Shown piece after piece: positions 35,240 through 45,475 of a stretch of 64,000 nt of DNA. This DNA comes from an uncultured Eggerthellaceae bacterium. Lineage in GTDB: Bacteria > Actinomycetota > Coriobacteriia > Coriobacteriales > Eggerthellaceae. The position numbers were made by a program, and so were the translations under genes. The DNA lies in NCBI GenBank assembly GCA_903789415.1, contig CAIFEG010000001.1:12876-76875 (forward strand), read 5' to 3'. Every line of letters begins with the position of its first letter. The stretch's first letter is position 1. The notes below the pieces were generated by a model. It was not told where the DNA came from. It was given only the letters and a program-made list of their open reading frames with translations, and did not search any database.

Positions 35240-36700
35240 TTGTCTGATTCAGAAGCATCTGCCTTACCTAACCGAAGTAGGCTGAGCAAAGAGCAAATCG
35301 AGGAAATAAAACAACGCCCCGATATGAAGCCTTTAGGAAAGAAGGTTTACCTTTCCTATGCAGGCGGCGATGTTGCATGCAACATTGTGTTTGGCATGGT
35401 CAGCTCACTGCTTGTTATGTTCTATACCGACTACATCGGCATTGACCCGGTACTTATCGGTATCGTGTTCCTGCTTACTCGCCTGCTTGATGGCCTGTCC
35501 GATATGATTATGGGCGTCATCGTTGACCGTACGCATTCAAAGTACGGTAAATCCCGCCCATGGATTATTCGCATGGCAGCCCCATTCGCACTATCCGCCG
35601 TGCTTTTGTTCACGGTTCCTCATACCGATATGATGCTGCAGGCTCTATATGTGTTCGTGGCATACAACTTCGTGAACACCATCTGCTATACCGCGATTAA
35701 CCTGCCGTATGGCTCGCTGTCGTCAATGATGACGCGCAACGAAGAAGAACGTTCCAAGCTTTCCATGTATCGTATGGGCTTGTCGCCGCTTGGCAAGATC
35801 CTTTCAGTAACATTTTCTATGCCGCTCGTTCACTTTTTAGGCAACACCCAGCAGGCATGGATTGAAGCGATGACCCTTTGGGCATCAATTGCATTTGTGT
35901 TGCTGGTCATCTGCTTTGTAAACTGCAAAGAGAATGTCTCAATTACCGCACGCGACAAGGCAGAAAAAGAAAAGAAAAACCTGCCTGTTAAAACCGAACT
36001 TAAGGCACTGTTCCACAATAAGTATTTCTGGGCATGCATGATTCTTTGGGGCATGCAGAGCGTATCCTTTAGCGTTTCCGGCACCATTCTTCCGTATTAC
36101 TGCAAGTACATTTTCGGCGATGATACCTGGATGTACAGCCAGCTGTTTACCGTGGAAACCCTGGTGCTATCGGCTGCGGTATTTATTTGCTCGCCGATTG
36201 TTGAGCGATTTGGCAAGCGTAATAGCGCATTGGTGGGTGCCATCATCGCCTTTGTGGGACACTTGATTTTCTGCTTTGGCCCTAAGGATAGCTACGCTTT
36301 GATCATGTTCAGCTGCGTCATCCGTTCAATCGGCCTTGGCCCGCTGAACGCCGTGGTGTTTGCAATGCTGGGCGACGCCGTGGAATATGGTCAATGGAAG
36401 ACCCATATTCGCCAGGAAGGTTTCGTGTTTTCCGCTGGTTCAGTAGGAACCAAGGTTGGTGCTGGTCTGACGCGTGCAATCATGACGCTGTGCTTAAGCC
36501 TTGCTGGTTACGTGAGTTCGACCGCTGGTGGTGCTGATCAGCCGGCAAGCGTTCTTCAAATGATCATTAATATTTACGAAGTTGGTCCCCTCATTGTTTC
36601 CGGCGTGGTCATCATTGTGCTTCTGTTCTATAAGCTTGATAAGATGTATCCAAAGATCGTTCATGAACTTGCCGAGCGCGAGTCACGTGGCGAAATGTAG
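35240..36700 (+). CDS. GPH-family sugar/cation symporter
   Basis: The protein has 486 residues from a TTG start at 35240 that follows GGAGG. Twelve membrane segments and the GPH (glycoside-pentoside-hexuronide:cation) hallmarks are visible: YLSYAGGDVACNIVFGMVSS, DYIGIDPVLIGIVFLLTRLLDGLSD and DRTHSKYGKSRPWI. The last block corresponds to the conserved DRT..KWGKfRPw of MelB-like proteins. A charged loop KAEKEKKNLPVKTE separates the halves. No glycosidase or regulator lies nearby, so the substrate cannot be inferred. It is followed by a strong terminator. Confidence 0.88.
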   Translation: MSDSEASALPNRSRLSKEQIEEIKQRPDMKPLGKKVYLSYAGGDVACNIVFGMVSSLLVMFYTDYIGIDPVLIGIVFLLTRLLDGLSDMIMGVIVDRTHSKYGKSRPWIIRMAAPFALSAVLLFTVPHTDMMLQALYVFVAYNFVNTICYTAINLPYGSLSSMMTRNEEERSKLSMYRMGLSPLGKILSVTFSMPLVHFLGNTQQAWIEAMTLWASIAFVLLVICFVNCKENVSITARDKAEKEKKNLPVKTELKALFHNKYFWACMILWGMQSVSFSVSGTILPYYCKYIFGDDTWMYSQLFTVETLVLSAAVFICSPIVERFGKRNSALVGAIIAFVGHLIFCFGPKDSYALIMFSCVIRSIGLGPLNAVVFAMLGDAVEYGQWKTHIRQEGFVFSAGSVGTKVGAGLTRAIMTLCLSLAGYVSSTAGGADQPASVLQMIINIYEVGPLIVSGVVIIVLLFYKLDKMYPKIVHELAERESRGEM

Positions 36701-36742
36701 GAACAATAAATTGATTATTGTCCTTAGTAAAATTTAAATTTA

Positions 36743-36777
36743 TCTGGTATATGAAATTTTCATATACCAGATTTTTT
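36743..36777 (+). terminator. Intrinsic terminator after the GPH symporter
   Basis: TCTGGTATATG (36743-36753) pairs with CATATACCAGA (36761-36771), followed by TTTTTT. It isolates the symporter gene from the cas operon. Confidence 0.9.
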
Positions 36778-37020
36778 AGTCTGAAATATGTTTTGATCTG
36801 CTGCAAGCAAGGGCTACTGGTAAGAACTGCCCACCATTTTTTTATCTGTCCCATTAATGTCTCATGTAATTACTTGAATTACGCTATTATTTTGCATATA
36901 AGTTTTGATATTTAGAGATGAGGGACTGTCTTATTTACCGGCAATATAACAGGTATCTCATTTCTTGATTTCAACATGAAAATTGTTTGAACGATAGCAA
37001 AGAGAAACAGGGTACATGCA
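36778..37020. other. A+T-rich region upstream of the cas operon
   Basis: No gene seen in these bases; they must hold the cas promoter, but no -35/-10 pair is strong enough to mark. ACAGGGT at about 37008-37014 is the likely ribosome site for the first cas gene. Confidence 0.5.
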
Positions 37021-38229
37021 ATGACATCAGTAAATCTTGAAATCCTTAATTCCGCAGCTCAACCAGGTGGTCCATCGGCTCTTTCTGAGGTTACACATTT
37101 GCGTCCTGCCGCAGGCGAACAGGCCCTTATAGCACCTGCTAAGTATGCACTTCAAAATAGTGATTCCGGAACCTATGTTTTTGAAACACGATTTATTAAC
37201 GGAGAACCAACACGTACGGTACTAGTTGATTCACGTACCTCTATTGCAAACCGTATGGAAGATGCTATCCGACAAGCCATCAACAACGGGCATCCAATAT
37301 TCTCAAAAATGCCTAGAATTCGTGTCACATATCAAGATAAAGAAAATCCTATCGTCGAATGGGATCTTACGTTACCCCATCGAGCATTCGATGGGCATAT
37401 TCGCTTTGGTTATGTTGATGGGAAAGCCATCGACGACAATCCAGCATATTGGGCGGCGAGGAATTCTACACAACGTAACGCGTGGGATTTATTTGCAATT
37501 AGTCCCATAACCGTTTTATTCGGAGGTTGGGATTCTCTCCGTAAACTACACCAGGCAAAGTTCCCCGCAGCAGTTGTTGGTGAAATTATTGGTGTTCTTG
37601 CAGATCAATATTCAGAACCAAATTCATTAGTAACTAAAAGATCAGGTGCAAGAATAGACCCAATAGCTGCTAGCGTTAGTATTTCTTCAGAGACAGCTGG
37701 AAAAATAGCTAAAGCAACAGAAAAGAGCCTAATTGAAAAGAAAATAAAAAAATTAAATGGCACTAAAAAAGATGTAAAGGGTTCTGAACTTGGACTTGGG
37801 AGCATCCCCCCAGGAGTAGAGGCCCTCGATGGAATTGCAACATCTAGTATTATTCGCTCATATGTCCTGAGCTTTGCAACATTACGCCAGCTCCATTTTG
37901 GAAAAGGTGCCGATGGAGATGCATCAATTCGATCACTCCTTTCTGCAATGGCTATCGATGCAATGGTCCGAGCTGATAGCGAATTATACCTAAGGGCTAA
38001 TACGCATCTAATAGAAGCAGAAAAACCCATATGCAAGGTTGACCAACGAATGGGCGATTCTCTTCAATGCGAACCATTAACCATTGATCAAGCCGACAAT
38101 TTATTAGAAGAAGCATATGCGCAAGCAGCAGAAAAAACAGGCATCCAATGGCAAGGCCAAATTCTCGAAGTTACTGGCGAGCCAGGAATTATCGCTAAAG
38201 CAAGCGCCGAGGAGGAAGATAAGGAGTAG
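37021..38229 (+). CDS. csb1: Type I-G CRISPR protein Csb1 (Cas7)
   Basis: The 402-residue protein matches the GSU0053/Csb1 pattern: a long RAMP-type Cas7 protein with DSRTSIANRMEDAIRQAINN near residue 70, the block DLFAISPITVLFGGWDSLRK near 160-180, and AKFPAAVVGEIIG. Csb1 forms the multi-copy backbone of the I-G interference complex along the crRNA. The C-terminus is charged (ASAEEEDKE). It is the first gene of the cas operon, 5 bases before csb2. The gene is A+T-rich like the rest of the block. Confidence 0.85.
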   Translation: MTSVNLEILNSAAQPGGPSALSEVTHLRPAAGEQALIAPAKYALQNSDSGTYVFETRFINGEPTRTVLVDSRTSIANRMEDAIRQAINNGHPIFSKMPRIRVTYQDKENPIVEWDLTLPHRAFDGHIRFGYVDGKAIDDNPAYWAARNSTQRNAWDLFAISPITVLFGGWDSLRKLHQAKFPAAVVGEIIGVLADQYSEPNSLVTKRSGARIDPIAASVSISSETAGKIAKATEKSLIEKKIKKLNGTKKDVKGSELGLGSIPPGVEALDGIATSSIIRSYVLSFATLRQLHFGKGADGDASIRSLLSAMAIDAMVRADSELYLRANTHLIEAEKPICKVDQRMGDSLQCEPLTIDQADNLLEEAYAQAAEKTGIQWQGQILEVTGEPGIIAKASAEEEDKE

Positions 38230-38234
38230 GAGCT

Positions 38235-39869
38235 ATGTCTCTGAAAATTAGCGCTGAATTTCTCTTTGGTTATTATCAGGGTCATGATCGAGCTCATCAC
38301 TCAGAAAAATATCCAAGTATTGCAAGACTACAATCTGCATTCATTTCTGCAGCATATTCAGTTGCCACATATGACAAAAACACCGAAGGTAGCTTAACTA
38401 AAGATGGCGATGTTAGAGAACTACCAGAATATTTAAAAGCTGCAGTGGAATGGTTTGAGAGCAATCCACCTGACGCTATTTCTTTTCCAAATGGAATAGC
38501 AAATGAAACAGGCGAAGTGATCGCTTTTCGCAATAAAGAAAAATATAAAGTTTCTAAAGGTGACTCTTTTTTCATTACAGAACCACAAGGCGAGCGCGCG
38601 GTATCAAGGACAGCTTTGGACGGACCCGTGATTTGGTGGTGGCAAAACTCACCTGATCATAATACTTTTGTGCTACTTAAAAAGCTCTCAACCGAAATTG
38701 CATATCTTGGTGAAGTATCGTCCCCAGTAAAAATTTCAGTGACTGAGATATCCAAAATTCCTGCAGATGCGTACCAGCATTTAGAGGGGCATAATCTTAA
38801 TTACGCAAATGATATAAAATGCCCTGTTCCTATTTGCGGAAGAGCAGATTTCCTTCAAAGAGAGTATTTACAAAACAATAGTAAGATCCCGAAAAAAGAA
38901 GGTTCGCATTTAGACAAGAGCGGAGAATTCCCTTTACCAGTATCCTATAAAGGAGTGGTAACAGAGTTTTACCGTTCTCCACAACCAGTATTTCAAAACG
39001 TTCCATGGCAAACAGGGACCTTGTTACAAGTGGAAAAAGATAATGGAGATCCTTGGATCCCTCTTGAAAAAGACTATCTAAGATGGGCAGTAGTTCTTCA
39101 TCGTGCACTTGTCAAAATATGTGGCGATAACCTTCCTATATTTTTAGGTGGTAAAAGATTAAAACGTTTTAATCCACAGCTAAAGCAACCTGCAAACGGA
39201 CTTTCAATCCAGATTCTTTCACCTGATATGCCGTTATCATTTGAATTTGCTAATAAAGGGTCAGCTTTTCTCTTAATGTTTCCAAATGACGCCCAAAACG
39301 AAGACATTGCTCTTATCAAAAGCATTACAAGAAGAGGCTTAAAGCTATATGGAAAAGGCCTCGGAAGAATCCACGTAAAAACAGCGCAAGAGAATATTGA
39401 TTTAACTTCTTTATGGAAGAATCCTGATGCTGGAAATCAAAGATGGTGGCGACCATATCCTCTATATGTAAGCGATAGTAGACCTCCAAGTAAGTATGGT
39501 CAAAAGTGGACAATCGCCGATGCAATGCGTGTTTCAATAGGCTACGTTTTCCGAGATAAATTTCATGTTTCAGGTAATAGTGACCAACGCCAGCTTTTAC
39601 TTTCTAAACTGGTAACAGAATCAGAAATAGAAATAATTGGCGAACATAGCTTACACCCAGAAAATCCAAACAATTATATTCACCATATGAATAAAGGATC
39701 ATTTTTCCTAGCAGGAACAGCACTTATTAATTTTGGCGAATTATTGGGGAAATGTCAGACTGCTGCCTTAGCTATTGGCCAAACGCGCCATTTATCTGGT
39801 GGATTTCTGGTTCCTATTGATATTCCTGTTATTGATAAAAGAAAAAGCGACGGGAAGAAGGCAATATGA
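38235..39869 (+). CDS. csb2: Type I-G CRISPR protein Csb2 (Cas5/Cas6)
   Basis: The 544-residue protein starts after AGGAGTAGGAGCT. Its N-terminus (LKISAEFLFGYYQGHDRAHH) and the segments ARLQSAFISAAYSVATYD and AVEWFESNPPDAISFPNG fit Csb2 (GSU0054), the long I-G subunit that combines Cas5-like 5'-end binding with a Cas6-like part. The later third contains TALINFGELLGKCQTAALAIGQTRHLSGG, with a Gly-rich loop typical of RAMP folds and a His that could act in crRNA cleavage. No separate cas6 gene exists here, so Csb2 probably processes the pre-crRNA. Its stop overlaps the cas3 start (ATGA). Confidence 0.82.
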   Translation: MSLKISAEFLFGYYQGHDRAHHSEKYPSIARLQSAFISAAYSVATYDKNTEGSLTKDGDVRELPEYLKAAVEWFESNPPDAISFPNGIANETGEVIAFRNKEKYKVSKGDSFFITEPQGERAVSRTALDGPVIWWWQNSPDHNTFVLLKKLSTEIAYLGEVSSPVKISVTEISKIPADAYQHLEGHNLNYANDIKCPVPICGRADFLQREYLQNNSKIPKKEGSHLDKSGEFPLPVSYKGVVTEFYRSPQPVFQNVPWQTGTLLQVEKDNGDPWIPLEKDYLRWAVVLHRALVKICGDNLPIFLGGKRLKRFNPQLKQPANGLSIQILSPDMPLSFEFANKGSAFLLMFPNDAQNEDIALIKSITRRGLKLYGKGLGRIHVKTAQENIDLTSLWKNPDAGNQRWWRPYPLYVSDSRPPSKYGQKWTIADAMRVSIGYVFRDKFHVSGNSDQRQLLLSKLVTESEIEIIGEHSLHPENPNNYIHHMNKGSFFLAGTALINFGELLGKCQTAALAIGQTRHLSGGFLVPIDIPVIDKRKSDGKKAI

Positions 39870-42802
39870 ATAATGCAGTAATAAACGCATTTGGCTTGCC
39901 AAAAGATACTCTCATTTCTGACTTTAAGGAGTTTTTCTCTTCGTTGAATAATGGGGAAAAACCTTATCAATGGCAAGTACGTTTACTTGAATTTCTCATC
40001 GACAACAAAAAGTGGCCAGATATGCTTGACGTTCCTACCGGAGCCGGAAAAACATCAGCAATTGAGATTCATTTGTTTTTGAATGGTGCGATCGGTACGC
40101 ATAAAAGTGCTATTCCACGCAGACTTCTCATGACAGTGAATAGACGAGCTTTGGTGGATAGCCAATTTGAACATGCGAAACAGATTCACGAAAATATGCT
40201 TAGCGGTTATCAAGAAAACCCCGAAGGCATTATTGGAAAGATCGTCACAGGGCTTATCCAAAGACAAGTTGGCACAGTAAAGAAGAAAAATAATATTGAT
40301 TTTTTCTCAACTGTGGAACTTCGAGGAGGACTAGATGATTTGAATGCAAATTCACGCGATTGGAAACTTCACCCAACACGTGTAATGATTATTTGTGCTA
40401 CGCCAGACATGATTGGAAGCAGGCTGCTGTTTCGCGGCTATGGGACAAGTAAACGAGCGCGACCAATTGAAGCAGGGTTGCTCGCTTATGATTCAGTTCT
40501 ATTCCTAGATGAAGCACATCTCAACCGGCAGCTAAATATAACTGCAAGACAAATTAAACGCATTGAATCTTACGCAGAGCATCCTTTAAAGGCAAGTCCC
40601 CTGCAAGTTTGCGCAGCATCAGCAACACAAGTAAATGATTCAAAATGGTATAACCCTGAAAAAGAAAACGAACTCACTGCTATAAAGCTTGAGCAAAAGG
40701 ATTTTGAAGTAGATCAAACTTTACGCAAACGTATGCTTCGTCCAAAACCTGTAACAACATTTGAAGTTAATACACGAAAGAAAGACTGGACAAAACAGAT
40801 TGTAGGTCTTTGCCAAAACATGCATCAACAAGTTGGCGGAACTATTGGATGTATTTTTAATTCAGCTCACATTGCTTCAGTTTTTGCACAGAAGCTTGAA
40901 CAAGTTGCACCTCATTTACATGTTGAATGTATCGTCGGTAAAATGCGACCTTTCGATAGAAAGCATATAGAGAAGCAACTTCTTGATCCGGACCAGTTTG
41001 CCAAAATTGATATTTTGGTAGGAACTCAAACTTTAGAAGTCGGTTTAGATGTTGACTTTCGTGGGTTAATTACTGAGCTTGCTGATCAATCGGCACTTAT
41101 TCAACGTTCTGGACGTGTAAATCGTTTTGGTAAATATAAAGACGCACCTATCTGGGTTTGGGCTCCAAAAGAACTTAAGAATTCAATCTATGTAGAGAAA
41201 GATTTAAAAACAGCAAAAGCATGGCTCGAGTCTCTTAATGAAAACGGTTTGCGCCCGCTCCTTTCTTCAAAAGCAGTTCACCCTCGAAGAAGAGCTTTTG
41301 AGCGTTTAGAGTTAACGGATGTCGATTACCTAAGTAATACCGGCGAAGACATGGCAGCTGAATCACCTGTCTTAACCGGACATCCTTCAAATCTTGATCT
41401 TTGGTTGCGCGATGACTTCTCTGAATCACCCGAAGTATATTTCGTTGTAAGAAAACGCCCCCAAGCTCAAAACGAGAGTTCTATGGTCAGACCAATTTCA
41501 GATGCAAATATGACTAAGCTGCTTGAACTGGTTCCTCCGATTGAAGTAGAAATGATTCCATGCATAATTCCCTGGGCTAGAAATGTCCTTAATGTTTTGA
41601 CAGATCCTAGCTCAACCTCAAATTCATCTGTCTTATTGATAAGGCACGATGCTCCTATTACTGCTTGCACCTCAGAAACTTCAATTGCACCTGGTGACAT
41701 TTTCGTTGTTAGCGATGAAGTAAAAATCTTCCTTAGAGATATTGTTTATATGCCAAAAGATAAAGGCACTTTAACTGAAAACAATATTTCGAAAGATGAT
41801 ATTTATTACAAGGCCATTAGCGAGAAAAACCAAAAGAAAGATTTCCCTGTCCCCTTGTTCGTTCTACCGGAGGTAGATTCTCTAGTTGAAAAAGAAAGTA
41901 TAAGTATTCGCTGTACGCCTGAGTTAAAAGAAATTGCTACCGAGTATATTGAGAATCCCACAGAATTTGAAAACATTACAATTGAGAATGCTCTAAATAA
42001 TTTAACAGCTGCTGATCATCAAAAAAGTCCTGTTGCAGAGCAACTTTTAGAAGCAGTGCATAACGACAATGGCGCAGGAACTTGGGATCTATTACTGTGG
42101 GGCGATCTGCCAGACGATGGGTTCGCTATCGTCTATACGCCATCAACTAGTGGCCTTCAGAATTTCAGTGAAAGAATGTCTCACAACACAAATAGAGCTG
42201 TGCTTCTTAAAGATCATAATGCTGCAGTTTCAGAACGTGCATCACAAATTGCAGACAATCTTTATCTCACTGATAGAGAAAAACAAACGCTTATAGTAGC
42301 TGGAAAATGGCACGATGCGGGGAAAATCGATCCTCGTTTTCAGGAATTGTTGAGGCTCAATAGTTCCTCGAAAAGCTTCCCTGATTTACCTCTCGCCAAG
42401 GGAAGACAATCATCGCGTCAAAAAGAAAGAATTTTTCGAAAAACTTGCGCTCTAGACGGCTGGAGACACGAACAATTGTCAGCAGCAATGGTTTGGTCCT
42501 CTGCAGAGGATTTTGATAATTTAGACAAAGAGCTAGTGGCTCGTTTAGTGGGCCAGAGCCATGGACATGGTTGTACACTTTTTAAGCAGAATTCAAACGA
42601 ATTGCTTCGAGGTATTGCATCGATCGAAACGCCTGATCAATCATCAAATAAAATCATTGAATCTGCCTCTCTTCTTTTCGATACTGGCCTTTGGGATCGA
42701 ATTGTTTCTTTGACAAACCACCGTTATGGGTATTGGGCAACAGCATATCTTGAAGCCCTACTGCGTGCAGCTGATGCTCAAGTTTCAGCTGAAGGCAGGT
42801 GA
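39866..42802 (+). CDS. cas3: Type I-G CRISPR helicase-nuclease Cas3
   Basis: This 978-residue protein has the SF2 helicase first and the HD nuclease last, the order typical of I-G (I-U) Cas3. Walker A is VPTGAGKTSA (57-66), motif II LFLDEAHLN (about 213), motif VI LIQRSGRVNRFG (about 411). The HD domain begins GKWHDAGKIDPRFQELL (about 812) and includes WRHEQLSAAMVW and VGQSHGHGC, so all expected His/Asp ligands are visible. It unwinds and degrades target DNA recruited by the crRNA complex. The frame is intact. It overlaps both neighbours by four bases. Confidence 0.93.
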   Translation: MNNAVINAFGLPKDTLISDFKEFFSSLNNGEKPYQWQVRLLEFLIDNKKWPDMLDVPTGAGKTSAIEIHLFLNGAIGTHKSAIPRRLLMTVNRRALVDSQFEHAKQIHENMLSGYQENPEGIIGKIVTGLIQRQVGTVKKKNNIDFFSTVELRGGLDDLNANSRDWKLHPTRVMIICATPDMIGSRLLFRGYGTSKRARPIEAGLLAYDSVLFLDEAHLNRQLNITARQIKRIESYAEHPLKASPLQVCAASATQVNDSKWYNPEKENELTAIKLEQKDFEVDQTLRKRMLRPKPVTTFEVNTRKKDWTKQIVGLCQNMHQQVGGTIGCIFNSAHIASVFAQKLEQVAPHLHVECIVGKMRPFDRKHIEKQLLDPDQFAKIDILVGTQTLEVGLDVDFRGLITELADQSALIQRSGRVNRFGKYKDAPIWVWAPKELKNSIYVEKDLKTAKAWLESLNENGLRPLLSSKAVHPRRRAFERLELTDVDYLSNTGEDMAAESPVLTGHPSNLDLWLRDDFSESPEVYFVVRKRPQAQNESSMVRPISDANMTKLLELVPPIEVEMIPCIIPWARNVLNVLTDPSSTSNSSVLLIRHDAPITACTSETSIAPGDIFVVSDEVKIFLRDIVYMPKDKGTLTENNISKDDIYYKAISEKNQKKDFPVPLFVLPEVDSLVEKESISIRCTPELKEIATEYIENPTEFENITIENALNNLTAADHQKSPVAEQLLEAVHNDNGAGTWDLLLWGDLPDDGFAIVYTPSTSGLQNFSERMSHNTNRAVLLKDHNAAVSERASQIADNLYLTDREKQTLIVAGKWHDAGKIDPRFQELLRLNSSSKSFPDLPLAKGRQSSRQKERIFRKTCALDGWRHEQLSAAMVWSSAEDFDNLDKELVARLVGQSHGHGCTLFKQNSNELLRGIASIETPDQSSNKIIESASLLFDTGLWDRIVSLTNHRYGYWATAYLEALLRAADAQVSAEGR

Positions 42803-43875
42803 GTACTTTGGTTATAAAAGGAGATATAACAGACTTATTTGTTCATTGCACAGCTTTAGGATTAGCTGCCATAGTAGAAGAAACCACTGGACAAGGCGTC
42901 TTAATCAAATGGATTGACCAAAATCAAGTTCAAGTTATTTCTGAAAACGGACTTGATGATAAGGAAATGACAGGGCAAGTAATTACCTTTACTAAACGCT
43001 CCTTAGAAGCAAAATGGCCAGAAGCTGAAATTACTTTTAAATATGCTGATAAATCAGGGAAGCAAAAAGAAGCCGCAGCATCGCCTTTGAGTCCTAAAGT
43101 CAATTCATCAATAGAAACAAACGAAGAGGGCCTTTTGCGCTACAAACAAGGCAGAATGTCAGCCATGCAACTTATGGATAATAATTTGCTTTCCCAAATT
43201 GCATTAAATAACTTAGGCTCTCCTGCTTATTGGGCAATGGACAACAAGGGACACTTTAACTCAAGTAAAGTTGATGTAGGTCTAAGTCCATGGGCGATGT
43301 CAGATACCCGCCGTGGAGATGATTTTGTACGCTCACGATTAAAACCAGTATGCCAACTTGTTTCAAAGATAGAAAATAATGAGTCAGCTATTCATCGCCT
43401 ATGTGGCGATAGATGCAAAGACGAACTAAATCAACAAAAACTTTTATCGCAAAGCACTTCTGCAACCGGTTTAAGAATGAGAGGGCCCGCTGATACTCTT
43501 CAATTATGGTGTGCCCTGCATGCTTTTGTATTCTTCCCTATTCGTTCTGTTGTTTCATATGGTCACTCATTACAGTCTAACGCTATAGGCGCCATTACTA
43601 TTCAGAATCACTCTAGAAGAAGCATCTTCTTTTGTCTCCCCATATTCTCGAAACCGACGTATATCGAGCATATTCGTTCTACACTCCGATCTCGCCCTTT
43701 TTATGAAAAATGTAAATATTTTATTTCTCAACAGACTGATTCGAATGCGCAAAAAGCTCAAATGCGGAAATCAGATTATCAAGCGTTAGCGCTATTCCCA
43801 CGTGTAGCAAAATACGATGCAAGTTATACCGAATATTGGGCAGATTATGGGCAACTTTTCAATTTATCTAATTAA
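42799..43875 (+). CDS. csb3: Type I-G CRISPR-associated protein Csb3-like (Cas8-type subunit)
   Basis: A 358-residue protein starts at a GTG that overlaps the cas3 stop. It has no catalytic motif that I recognise. Its position after cas3, its size, and blocks such as NNLGSPAYWAMDNKGHF, VGLSPWAMSDTRRGDDFVRSR and ADTLQLWCALHAFVFFPI fit Csb3 (GSU0052 type), considered a small Cas8-like subunit of I-G complexes. The longer Csx17 protein, found in many I-G loci, is absent here, so this one should be the only large-subunit candidate. The assignment rests on position and pattern, not on an alignment. Confidence 0.65.
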   Translation: MSTLVIKGDITDLFVHCTALGLAAIVEETTGQGVLIKWIDQNQVQVISENGLDDKEMTGQVITFTKRSLEAKWPEAEITFKYADKSGKQKEAAASPLSPKVNSSIETNEEGLLRYKQGRMSAMQLMDNNLLSQIALNNLGSPAYWAMDNKGHFNSSKVDVGLSPWAMSDTRRGDDFVRSRLKPVCQLVSKIENNESAIHRLCGDRCKDELNQQKLLSQSTSATGLRMRGPADTLQLWCALHAFVFFPIRSVVSYGHSLQSNAIGAITIQNHSRRSIFFCLPIFSKPTYIEHIRSTLRSRPFYEKCKYFISQQTDSNAQKAQMRKSDYQALALFPRVAKYDASYTEYWADYGQLFNLSN

Positions 43876-43889
43876 ACGAGGTGCTTATT

Positions 43890-45475
43890 ATGGATGACGA
43901 TAAAATACCAATTAGCCTTGTTCTTCAATGGGTATATTACCCACGTCGCGCATGGCTTGAAGCATCTGGAAAAAAACTGATACCTTCCAAATGCAAGTTG
44001 GGTTCAATGCGCATAAGAATGTTGATAACTATTCCACTGAACGGAAAAATGAAATTCGATCTCTCGAAGTTTCAAGCGAGGAGCTTGGACTTACTGGAAA
44101 GTTAGATAGTATCATCAAAACAGATGCTGGCCTCGAGATAATTGAATATAAAGCAACTCCCATAAGAAAAAGCCCTGAGATTACTGAAGCTATGCGCATT
44201 CAATTGGCTTTACAACAAAAATGTCTAGAAGATTCAGGTTACAACGTATCTAAAACTTCTATCTTCTTTACATCGCATCATCGTCACGTTGAAGTTAAAC
44301 TCACTAAGAAAGATTATGCTGCTGCAATAAATGCAGTAAGGCAAACAAAGAAGCTAATTTCTGCAAGCTCTTCCCCGGAACCTCTTGAAGATGATCCACG
44401 TTGCGACCACTGTTCACATGAAGGAGTGTGCCTACCTGAAGAGCGAAAATTACAACCAGTTGCTAAGCGAATACTCGTTAATGACCCGGATAGCAAGGTT
44501 GTATACCTTACAACTCCAGGCTCTTACGCAAGAGTTAAGCAAGGACAAATGATTGTAGTTAAAGATAGAAAAACTCTTGCAAAAATTCCTTTGGAAACCA
44601 TTCAAGCTCTTGAACTTCATGGGAATATCAATATATCTGGCGGTCTGATTCGTGAGTTGCTTTGGAGGGGGCTGACTATTCTTTGGTGTACTGGGTCAGG
44701 GAAATTAACAGGTTGGGCAGTTTCATCATATGGTCCTAACGGCCAAACGCGCACAGAGCAGCACATTGCATCTTACGAAGGAAGATTGGCCTTTGCCCGT
44801 GAATTTATTGCTTGCAAAATTGCTAATCAGGCTACGCAACTCAGGAGAGGCGGAATAGACAAAAAGATCATCAATCAGTTACGCACAATTCAAGCTCATG
44901 CAAATGTCGCAGAACGATGGCAAGATGTCCTCGGGTGCGAGGGTGATGCTGCAGCACTCTATTTCAAATACTGGATTTTGCTATTGAAAGAGCCACAGCG
45001 TAGCTGCTGGAAATGGCACGGAAGAAGCGGAAGACCTGCCAAAGATGCTTTAAATGCAATGTTTAATTACACGTATACTTTATTATTGGGTGATATAGTT
45101 CGCGCAATCATTGCATGTGGGCTTGATCCACATGCTGGTTTTCTCCATAGTAGCGGGAGAAATAAGCCAGCTCTGGCTCTTGATTTAATGGAGGAATTCA
45201 GAGCACCGATTGCAGATTCTGCTGTGCAAACTGTAGTGAATAACGGGGAAATTAAATCTTCTGAATTTCAGTACATTCTTGATAGTGTACGCATGCAAAA
45301 TAGTGCGCGGAAAACATTGATCGCTGCTTATGAACGTAGAATAATGACTGAGATTCATCATCCCATTTTTGGATATTCGGTCACATGGCGTAGAGCAATT
45401 GAAATCCAAGCTCGTCAAATACTAGGAGTGCTCGAAGGATCTCAATCTCGATACAAGGGAATTCGCATAAGATGA
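43890..45475 (+). CDS. cas4-cas1: Cas4-Cas1 fusion, reading frame shifted at an A7 tract
   Basis: The ATG at 43890 follows GAGGTG and starts DDDKIPISLVLQWVYYPRRAW, a Cas4 N-terminus. This frame runs off at 44105. The true continuation (KTDTFQMQVGFNAHK, then SEELGLTGKLDSI and EIIEYKAT) lies in the -1 frame and joins exactly at AAAAAAA, 43970-43976, read GGA-AAA-AAA-CTG. The Cas4 domain has RCDHCSHEGVC (three Cys), while the N-terminal Cys position (usually YCPR) is Tyr. Cas1 follows intact, with Glu in LGCEGDAAALYF, and GFLHSSG and LDLMEEFRAPIAD. Spacer acquisition depends on this protein. The shift could be slippage, a mutation or a sequencing error. Confidence 0.85.
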
